From assembly GCA_938014915.1 (NCBI GenBank), contig CALLQQ010000064.1, positions 1-6,393 on the forward strand: a stretch of DNA of 6,393 nt, written 5' to 3'. The notes under the pieces were generated by a model. It saw only the letters and a list, made by a program, of their open reading frames with translations, had not been told where the DNA came from and did not search any database. The position numbers and the translations under genes are program-made. Origin of the DNA: an uncultured Clostridia bacterium. GTDB taxonomy: Bacteria > Bacillota > Clostridia > Oscillospirales > Ruminococcaceae. How positions within the stretch are numbered: position 1 is the first letter of the stretch; the number at the start of each line of letters is the position of its first letter. Below, one piece after another: positions 1-4,906 of this stretch.

Positions 1-884
1 TATTCATTTATCTCTTCATCGTCTATGTTATCTCCTTTTACATAGTACGCTGAATTTCTATATCCCAATACATCTTTTGAAGAATTTATATAAACCTCTA
101 TTCTATCGCCATAGAAATTATCCATAAAACTTAATTGTGAAAAATCAGCAATTGGTGTATTATTTAAGAGCTTTTCATATATTATTACATAGTAATGCCC
201 TTTCTCCGGATCATCTTTATTTTCATATATAACTACCGACTTTGCTTTAGCCTCAAGATCATTGAGATGGTTCAGTACTTTTTCTTCTATGAGTTCATCT
301 GCCATCTCTACCGCATCTTTAACACTCATTTCACCATCAGAAAACATATAACTACCAATAGGTTCTTCTCCCCTATCCAAGTTAATTGTGTCGATTCTTT
401 TATGATTGCGAATTCCAAGTGATTCATCCTCATTGAATGTGCATATCACATATCCGCCTTGTGCAAATACCCCACGATGACGTGCGTCAATATTGTGATA
501 TTCTTCACTTGGTGTGTATGGTGGAACTAAGGTTGATATATAGTCCTTATCGAAATGTTCTTCGCCAAAGAACGAACTGAACAAATTCTTTGCAAGTGTT
601 TTATCCATGTTAAAAGGTTCAAATTTTATTTTAGGCAGTGAATCAACTTTATTAATATATAATTTATCGGGCAAATCCAAGTTTTCATATTCTTTACCTA
701 GCACTTCATCAATGCTGTTAAAAATATTTTCTAGAGTATCGTACTCTGGTTCAGCATTAATATCAATACTTATTCTATTTTTTCTATTAATATCGTCAAT
801 AACCTCACTAGGTGGGTCAATATTGCAAGAAGTAATTGAAGATACTACTAGAAATGTTATTAATATTGTCACTATTTTTTTCAT
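1..884 (-). CDS. Uncharacterised lipoprotein, C-terminus beyond window
   Basis: The frame is open from an ATG at 884 to the left edge, giving 294 complete codons without a stop. The N-terminus is a lipoprotein signal peptide: MKK, a hydrophobic stretch over residues 4-19, then the lipobox ITSC with the lipidated Cys at residue 20. The product should therefore be exported and anchored to the outer face of the membrane. The mature part is acidic and has no further membrane segment. Residues 187-206 look like a helix (SVKDAVEMADELIEEK). Residues 230-245 (HYYVIIYEKLLNNTPI) and 261-283 look like strands; this 'YxVxxxRxxxGxPI'-like pattern resembles lipoproteins of the DUF6034 type in Clostridia, but that is a memory-based guess. 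No catalytic motif is visible. The start is set by AAGGAG 7-8 bases upstream. The gene has its own promoter and lies beyond the his terminator, so nothing links it to histidine synthesis. Sampled lines are more AT-rich than the his genes. Confidence 0.85.
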   Translation of the reverse strand, partial: MKKIVTILITFLVVSSITSCNIDPPSEVIDDINRKNRISIDINAEPEYDTLENIFNSIDEVLGKEYENLDLPDKLYINKVDSLPKIKFEPFNMDKTLAKNLFSSFFGEEHFDKDYISTLVPPYTPSEEYHNIDARHRGVFAQGGYVICTFNEDESLGIRNHKRIDTINLDRGEEPIGSYMFSDGEMSVKDAVEMADELIEEKVLNHLNDLEAKAKSVVIYENKDDPEKGHYYVIIYEKLLNNTPIADFSQLSFMDNFYGDRIEVYINSSKDVLGYRNSAYYVKGDNIDDEEINE

Positions 885-890
885 GCTTTC

Positions 891-899
891 ACTCCTTAA
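891..899 (-). promoter_or_regulatory. Ribosome binding site of the lipoprotein gene
   Basis: The minus-strand sequence TTAAGGAGT precedes the ATG at 884 with GGAG about 7-8 bases away. It fixes the start of the lipoprotein. The TAA of a six-codon leader ORF (896-916) overlaps this site, so translation of that ORF, if it happens, could affect access to the site. Confidence 0.7.
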
Positions 900-944
900 A
901 ACTTATAGAATTCCATACTCGGTATCTCCGCCCTGCTTATACAT

Positions 945-973
945 AGTTTACCATAGAGAAAGTTGGAAGTCAA
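945..973 (-). promoter_or_regulatory. Sigma-A type promoter of the lipoprotein gene
   Basis: On the minus strand a -35 box TTGACT (968-973) and a -10 box TAAACT (945-950) are separated by exactly 17 bases. Each differs from consensus at one or two positions. The predicted start of transcription is near 938, giving an untranslated leader of roughly 50 bases before the ATG at 884. The promoter sits between the his terminator and the lipoprotein gene, which supports independent transcription. It is predicted from sequence only. Confidence 0.75.
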
Positions 974-1011
974 CAGATTTTTGATATAATCTTAATTTAT
1001 CGCACACATAT

Positions 1012-1049
1012 AAAAAACGGACATTGTCATTTCTTCTGACAATGTCCGT
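1012..1049 (-). terminator. Intrinsic terminator of the his operon
   Basis: A perfect 13-base-pair inverted repeat (arms 1017-1029 and 1037-1049) encloses a 7-base loop. On the minus strand it is followed by a run of six T (1017-1012), the first of which also closes the stem. It begins 6 bases after the hisE stop codon, so it ends the his transcript. Read on the plus strand, the tail GTTTGTTTATG is T-rich but interrupted, so termination in that direction would be weaker. Confidence 0.92.
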
Positions 1050-1055
1050 GTTTGT

Positions 1056-1382
1056 TTATGAATTCTTATCAGTTTGATAGAATGTTTTTAAATTGCCTAT
1101 CTTCTGATGCCGCTCATTCAATATTGATTCTATCTCACTAAGTTCGACTCCTTGCTCAATCATCAATACAATCACATGATATATTAAATCGCAAATTTCG
1201 TTTGCAAGCTCATCATTATCGTTATTCTTTGCTGCAATTATCATCTCGCTACATTCTTCACCGCACTTTTTTAAAATTTTATCTAGTCCCTGTGAAAAAA
1301 GATAGCATGTATATGATTTTTCTACTTCACATACTTTTCTTTCCTTCGCAACATTGTAAAGATCCTTTATTACATCATTCAT
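1056..1382 (-). CDS. hisE: Phosphoribosyl-ATP pyrophosphatase
   Basis: HisE hydrolyses phosphoribosyl-ATP to phosphoribosyl-AMP and pyrophosphate, the second step of histidine synthesis, in the cytoplasm. The 108-residue length is normal for a stand-alone HisE. The all-helical MazG-like metal-binding pattern is visible: KKCGEECSE (residues 38-46, with E42, E43 and E46), AAKN (50-53), and NEICDLIYH (61-69, with E62 and D65). The ATG at 1382 overlaps the last 8 bases of hisI in another frame. Its GGGAGG site (1392-1397, 9-base spacing) lies inside hisI codons, so translation of the two is probably coupled. It is the last gene of the operon, directly before the terminator. In many bacteria HisE is the C-terminal half of a HisIE fusion; here it is separate. 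Several Cys residues (18, 26, 40, 44, 64) are a minor peculiarity. Confidence 0.95.
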   Translation of the reverse strand: MNDVIKDLYNVAKERKVCEVEKSYTCYLFSQGLDKILKKCGEECSEMIIAAKNNDNDELANEICDLIYHVIVLMIEQGVELSEIESILNERHQKIGNLKTFYQTDKNS

Positions 1383-1707
1383 CTTCTCCTACCTCCCAAA
1401 TCTTCCTATAAAAACAACTGTGCTTGCCAGTATGACAAGCATTCCCCTGCTGCTCGACGGTAATTAGCAAGGTATCGTCATCACAATCTACAAAGATGTT
1501 AACTACCTTTTGAAAGTGACCAGATGTCGCCCCCTTATTCCAAAGTTCCCCCCGAGAACGGCTGTAAAACCAAGTATAGCCCGATTCGACTGTTTTGTTG
1601 AGGCTTTCTTCATTCATATATGCAAGCATTAACACCTTATTTGTACCATTTTCTTTTATTATGGCTGGTATGAGTTCCGATTTCTTAAAATATCGCTTTA
1701 AATCCAT
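1375..1707 (-). CDS. hisI: Phosphoribosyl-AMP cyclohydrolase
   Basis: HisI opens the adenine ring of phosphoribosyl-AMP to give ProFAR, the third pathway step. All signature elements are present in the 110 residues: LMLAYMNEESL (26-36), FYSRSR (47-52) with LWNKGATSGHFQ (55-66), the DCDDDTLL motif (74-81) whose Asp residues bind Mg and whose Cys75 binds Zn, and QQGNACHTGKHSC (86-98) supplying the other Zn cysteines, C91 and C98. The start ATG has AAGGGG 8 bases upstream. The hisF stop is 23 bases before it, and the hisI end overlaps hisE by 8 bases. Length and motifs match the monofunctional form. Nothing appears damaged. Confidence 0.96.
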   Translation of the reverse strand: MDLKRYFKKSELIPAIIKENGTNKVLMLAYMNEESLNKTVESGYTWFYSRSRGELWNKGATSGHFQKVVNIFVDCDDDTLLITVEQQGNACHTGKHSCFYRKIWEVGEDE

Positions 1708-1730
1708 TTGTATCGCCCCTTTGTATCAAT

Positions 1731-2489
1731 TCACCGTTTCACATTAATGCCTTTACTCTTAAGGAAGTCAATAACTTCTCTAACTGTCAACTCATCATAA
1801 TGGAATAGCGATGCCGCTAGTGCCGCAGCCGCAGGTGTCCTATCGAATACATCGTAAAAATGCGAAAGCTCACCACATCCGCCAGATGCTATCACCGGTA
1901 TGTTTATTGCATCGCAAACTGCATTTAACAATTCTATGTCGTATCCCTCTTTTGTACCATCTGCATTCATTGATGTTAGCAGAATTTCACCTGCGCCTGC
2001 TTCCTGCATTTTCTTCGCCCAATCGATAACATCAATGTCCGTGATAATCCTGCCCCCATTCGTCGCAACGTAGAATCTCCCATCGCCACTACGCTTAGCA
2101 TCAATAGCGACGACGATTTTATCACTGCCGAATTCCTTAGAGGCATCGTAAATAAATTGCGGATTACGCACTGCCGCCGACGATATTCCGACCCTATCAG
2201 CGCCCGCCGACAGCACATTATCAATATCTTGAATGCTCGATATACCGCCGCCGACGGTTAGCGGTATTGGTGTAGAATCGGCAATGTTCCGCACTGCATC
2301 AAGGGTGAATCCCCTACCCTCATTCGTTGCGGTAATATCCAGTATTACCAATTCGCTCGCACCTTGATTATAGTACTTTTTAGCATAAACTAAAGGATCG
2401 CCCAGCTCTTTAATTCCCTTAAAATTTATGCCTTTTACGACTTTGCCCTCACGAATATCTAGGCACGGGATAATTCTTCTAGCCGTCAT
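1731..2489 (-). CDS. hisF: Imidazole glycerol phosphate synthase, cyclase subunit
   Basis: HisF is the (beta/alpha)8 barrel that converts PRFAR plus ammonia into imidazole glycerol phosphate and AICAR. The ammonia normally comes from the glutaminase HisH through the barrel. The 252-residue length is typical. Visible features are the catalytic Asp residues D11 (PCLDIREGK) and D130 (VVAIDAKR), the phosphate-binding GGG (80-82) and ASGG (201-204), and the DGT loop (177-179). Residues matching the Thermotoga HisF gate and HisH contact are kept: R5, E46, D98, R99 (Lys in Thermotoga) and E168. Two departures from the usual sequence are N175 in TSMNADGT (usually Asp) and TPAAAALAAS (218-227), where the family has GADAALAAS. 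The ATG has AAAGGAG about 9 bases upstream, overlapping the hisA stop region; the gap to hisA is 15 bases. The expected partner gene hisH is not in the operon. Confidence 0.97.
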   Translation of the reverse strand: MTARRIIPCLDIREGKVVKGINFKGIKELGDPLVYAKKYYNQGASELVILDITATNEGRGFTLDAVRNIADSTPIPLTVGGGISSIQDIDNVLSAGADRVGISSAAVRNPQFIYDASKEFGSDKIVVAIDAKRSGDGRFYVATNGGRIITDIDVIDWAKKMQEAGAGEILLTSMNADGTKEGYDIELLNAVCDAINIPVIASGGCGELSHFYDVFDRTPAAAALAASLFHYDELTVREVIDFLKSKGINVKR

Positions 2490-2504
2490 TGTCGTTCTCT
2501 CCTT

Positions 2505-3221
2505 TTAATTGCTTGCCAATTTTATTGCCGCCTCTAAATCCAATGTGCCCTCATATATAGATTTACCGCAAATTGCACCGTACAAATTCCTTTTTCTTAA
2601 AAGCCGAATGTCATCTATATTACTAATCCCACCACTTGCAATAATGTTGCACGGAACATCTTTAGCAAGTGCATCTAATTGCTTGAAATTCGGTCCTTCC
2701 AACATTCCATCTTTGGAGATGTCCGTAAATATGATGTATCTTACACCGTATTCATACATATGCTTCGCAAGTTCGATATAATCTATATCGCTCGTTTCTA
2801 CCCAGCCCTCCGCCGCTACTTTGCCGTTAATGGCATCAATTCCGACTGCAATTCTTTCGCCGAATTCCCTGCACGCAACTTTCACCAGGTCTTGATCTTT
2901 TAGTGCTACTGAGCCAAGTATGATACGTGAGATTCCATTTTGAAGATAGAATTCCACCGTATCAAGTGAGCGGATTCCACCGCCGAGTTCCACTTTAAGT
3001 GATGTGTTTTTTGCTACTTCGATAAAAATATCAGAATTTGTTACTATGCCATCTTTAGCGCCATCAAGATCGACCATATGCACCCAACTAGCACCGCTTT
3101 TTTCAAAGCTCTTTGCCGTTTGCATATAGCACTCGGCCACCTTATGAACAGTATTGAAGTCGCCCTTAAAAAGTCTTACACAGTTACCGTCCTTAATATC
3201 GATTGCAGGTAAAATAATCAA
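2505..3221 (-). CDS. hisA: ProFAR isomerase (HisA), TTG start
   Basis: HisA isomerises ProFAR to PRFAR (Amadori rearrangement), supplying the HisF substrate. It is a (beta/alpha)8 barrel homologous to HisF; 238 residues is normal. The catalytic pair D8 (PAIDIKDG) and D129 (VGIDAING) is present, as are the phosphate-binding GGGIRS (80-85), LGS (102-104), TDISKDGM (166-173), ASGGIS (195-200) and GKSIYEG (219-225). The start is TTG at 3221: the protein must begin with the first strand (IILPAID), GGAGG lies 7 bases upstream (3229-3233), and the upstream ATG (3235) is in another frame and stops after five codons. The preceding gene is hisB, 30 bases away. In most relatives hisH lies between them, but here it does not. 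Confidence 0.96.
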   Translation of the reverse strand: MIILPAIDIKDGNCVRLFKGDFNTVHKVAECYMQTAKSFEKSGASWVHMVDLDGAKDGIVTNSDIFIEVAKNTSLKVELGGGIRSLDTVEFYLQNGISRIILGSVALKDQDLVKVACREFGERIAVGIDAINGKVAAEGWVETSDIDYIELAKHMYEYGVRYIIFTDISKDGMLEGPNFKQLDALAKDVPCNIIASGGISNIDDIRLLRKRNLYGAICGKSIYEGTLDLEAAIKLASN

Positions 3222-3235
3222 TTTGCTACCTCCAT
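3218..3235 (-). promoter_or_regulatory. hisA ribosome binding site and overlapping mini-ORF
   Basis: The GGAGG (3229-3233) that serves the TTG start of hisA is itself read by a five-codon ORF, ATG to TGA (MEVAN). Its TGA overlaps the TTG as TTGA. The mini-ORF has no evident ribosome binding site of its own. The overlap shape is that of termination-reinitiation coupling, but it may be chance. The ribosome binding site is what decides the hisA start. Confidence 0.6.
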
Positions 3236-3251
3236 TTTATAAGAAATTCAT

Positions 3252-3836
3252 TTAATCTAGCGAACCCTTAGTTGAAATTACGTCTACTTTTCCCGTCTTT
3301 TCTACTGCGGTTTTCAAAGCATAGGCAAGTGATTTAAAGAGTGCTTCACATTTATGGTGATCGTTTTCGCCGTATAGAACTTTTATATGCAAAGTAATTC
3401 CAGCATTAAACGCGAATGCTCGTAAGAATTCTTCCGTTAGGCAAGTTTCGTATTCGCCTATTCTTTCATTCTTAAAATCACCATCAAATATTAGGTATGG
3501 TCTCCCTGAAAAATCAAGGGATGTGAATGCAAGTGCTTCATCCATCGGTATATACGCACTGCCGAATCTGCGAATTCCGCTCTTATCTTCAAGTGCTAAT
3601 GCAAATGCCTTTCCCAGCACGATTCCTGCATCTTCAACGGTATGGTGGCAATCAACTTCTAAATCTCCGACTGCTTTTAAATTAATATCAAATCCCCCGT
3701 GAGTAGCAAAGGATATTAACATATGATCGAAGAATCCTATCCCCGTATCAATATCAATGTTGCCAATTCCGTCTAAATTTATAGATGCGGCGACGTCTGT
3801 TTCACGAGTCCTTCGGGAAAATTCAGCTTTTCTCAT
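3252..3836 (-). CDS. hisB: Imidazoleglycerol-phosphate dehydratase, monofunctional
   Basis: HisB removes water from imidazole glycerol phosphate to give imidazole acetol phosphate, the HisC substrate. The enzyme is a Mn-dependent multimer with a duplicated fold. The 194 residues hold only the dehydratase domain, without the phosphatase half found in E. coli HisB, so histidinol-phosphate phosphatase must come from another gene. Metal-binding motifs are intact: GFFDHML (34-40), DCHHTVEDAG (62-71), PMDEALA (97-103) and ENDHHKCEALFKS (157-169). The C-terminal STKGSLD is the family's usual ending. The start ATG has AAAGGAG 7 bases upstream, 17 bases after the hisC stop. The following spacer is 30 bases, where hisH would be expected. 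Confidence 0.97.
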   Translation of the reverse strand: MRKAEFSRRTRETDVAASINLDGIGNIDIDTGIGFFDHMLISFATHGGFDINLKAVGDLEVDCHHTVEDAGIVLGKAFALALEDKSGIRRFGSAYIPMDEALAFTSLDFSGRPYLIFDGDFKNERIGEYETCLTEEFLRAFAFNAGITLHIKVLYGENDHHKCEALFKSLAYALKTAVEKTGKVDVISTKGSLD

Positions 3837-3853
3837 AACTACACTCCTTTATT

Positions 3854-4906
3854 TTAAGATAATATCTTAGAAAAAGCATCGATAACTTTTTCATTTTCTT
3901 CCTCGCTGCCGCAACTAATGCGGATATAACCGCCCATTTTGCGTATAGATATCGACATCAAGAGTAGTTGCTCATATATCTCATTGGCAAAGTCGGTTTG
4001 AATAAATATAAAGTTCGTCCTCGTTTCGAAAACTCTAGTTATTTTTTGGCTCTTGGCACAGATGGATTTTAACCCTTTATATAAGGTATCCCTTGAGCGA
4101 ATAATTTCATTTATGCTTTGTTGCAAAAACTCCCTATCTTTCAATATGATTTCTCCCATAGCTTGTGATATCCCATTCACATTATATGGGGATTTTGCAG
4201 CCCTCAATGCTTTTGTCAATTTAGGATTTGCAATCGCAAACCCTAAACGAAGTGACGCAAGACCGATCGCCTTTGAGCAGGTTCGCAGCAGAATAAGATT
4301 ATCGTACTTACTCGCAACATCAATTAAACTCTCGTCCCAGAAATCCATATATGCCTCATCTAATACTACAAGCGAATTTACGCTTTTTATTAGGTGTAAA
4401 GTCTTTTCCCTTGCTAGGCCCATAGATGTCGGATTGCAGAGATTGGAGAGCATTCCAGCCGTGATATTATGCCGATTACTGTAGGAAATTGCAGCATCTA
4501 CGTCGATTTCAAGATTATCGTCTTTTTCTAGTGACACGACTTCTAATTCATATAGATGGGAATAGAAATCATACATAGAGAAGTCGGGGGTAAAGGTTAG
4601 TACCTTGTCGCCTTTTTCAAGGAAGCATCCAGCAATTATGCTGATAAGTTCATCGGATCCATTGCCAGCAGTAATGCACTCTTTATCAACATTATATAAG
4701 TTCGCAAAGGCGCTTACTAATTTGCTTGCATATGGATCGGGGTATCTATTGAACGGCAATTTGGCAATTGCTTCCCCTAATTCCCCAGTAATTTTGTCGC
4801 TGATATTTATGAAAGATTCATTTGCATCTAATCTAATTTGATAATCGCCCGTAATAGGCTCATAAGGATTAAGGTTTCTTAGCTTTTTATTTAATTTATA
4901 TGCCAT
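3854..4906 (-). CDS. hisC: Histidinol-phosphate aminotransferase
   Basis: HisC is a PLP-dependent class I/II aminotransferase. It moves an amino group from glutamate to imidazole acetol phosphate, giving histidinol phosphate. The 350 residues match the family. Seen are LDANES (26-31), NRYPDP (53-58), the PLP phosphate loop AGNGSDELI (80-88), CNPT (157-160, N158 pairing with the PLP ring), LDEAYMDF (182-189, D183 holding the pyridine nitrogen), TCSKAIGLASLRLGF (209-223, Schiff-base K212 and phosphate-binding R220) and the substrate-carboxylate Arg in YIRISCGS (R329). The common NPTG is NPTS here. The ATG directly follows the hisD TAA with no gap, and its GGAGG (4914-4918) lies in the last hisD codons, so it is probably translated by ribosomes coming off hisD. 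The position between hisD and hisB marks it as the histidine enzyme rather than an aromatic aminotransferase relative. Confidence 0.95.
   Translation of the reverse strand: MAYKLNKKLRNLNPYEPITGDYQIRLDANESFINISDKITGELGEAIAKLPFNRYPDPYASKLVSAFANLYNVDKECITAGNGSDELISIIAGCFLEKGDKVLTFTPDFSMYDFYSHLYELEVVSLEKDDNLEIDVDAAISYSNRHNITAGMLSNLCNPTSMGLAREKTLHLIKSVNSLVVLDEAYMDFWDESLIDVASKYDNLILLRTCSKAIGLASLRLGFAIANPKLTKALRAAKSPYNVNGISQAMGEIILKDREFLQQSINEIIRSRDTLYKGLKSICAKSQKITRVFETRTNFIFIQTDFANEIYEQLLLMSISIRKMGGYIRISCGSEEENEKVIDAFSKILS

Larger units (their letters stand above)
885..1055. other. Intergenic region between his operon and lipoprotein gene
   Basis: These 171 bases hold the his terminator (1012-1049), the lipoprotein promoter (945-973) and the lipoprotein leader. 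The leader contains a six-codon ORF (896-916, MEFYKF) with GGAG 9 bases before its ATG, and a 14-base near-palindrome (904-917, centred on GAATTC, one G-T mismatch). A plus-strand promoter-like pair, TTGGAA (963-968) and TATAAT (985-990) with 16-base spacing, overlaps the minus-strand -35 box. No tRNA, riboswitch or other RNA gene is recognisable here. Confidence 0.6.

Noticed and set aside
195..422. Plus-strand ORF of 75 codons
   Set aside because: It is antisense to the lipoprotein gene, with low-complexity aromatic-rich content and no start signals.
607..984. Plus-strand ORF of 125 codons
   Set aside because: It lies antisense to the lipoprotein gene, covering its N-terminal part and its promoter. 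It has no ribosome binding site, and its hydrophobic sequence is the mirror of the AT-rich gene on the other strand.
1017..1049. Inverted repeat considered as a mobile-element end or operator
   Set aside because: Its place 6 bases after the hisE stop and the adjoining T run on the same strand fit an intrinsic terminator fully; no second copy or target duplication is seen.
1976..2224. Minus-strand ORF of 82 codons inside hisF
   Set aside because: It is an alternative-frame shadow of hisF, whose own frame carries all the conserved motifs.
2165..2260. Clustered CCGCCGACG-like short repeats and a locally GC-rich patch
   Set aside because: They coincide with conserved Gly-, Ala- and Ser-rich segments of HisF (VGGGISS, SAGADRVGISSAAVRN) and are explained by codon choice for those residues, not by a repeat element.
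3222..3251. Possible remnant of hisH in the hisB-hisA spacer
   Set aside because: The translated spacer shows no HisH-like start (such as an IDYGxGN motif) or end; 30 bases are too few to support a relic.
4053..4484. Plus-strand ORF of 143 codons opposite hisC
   Set aside because: It is antisense to a fully conserved hisC frame, with no start signals and no family resemblance.
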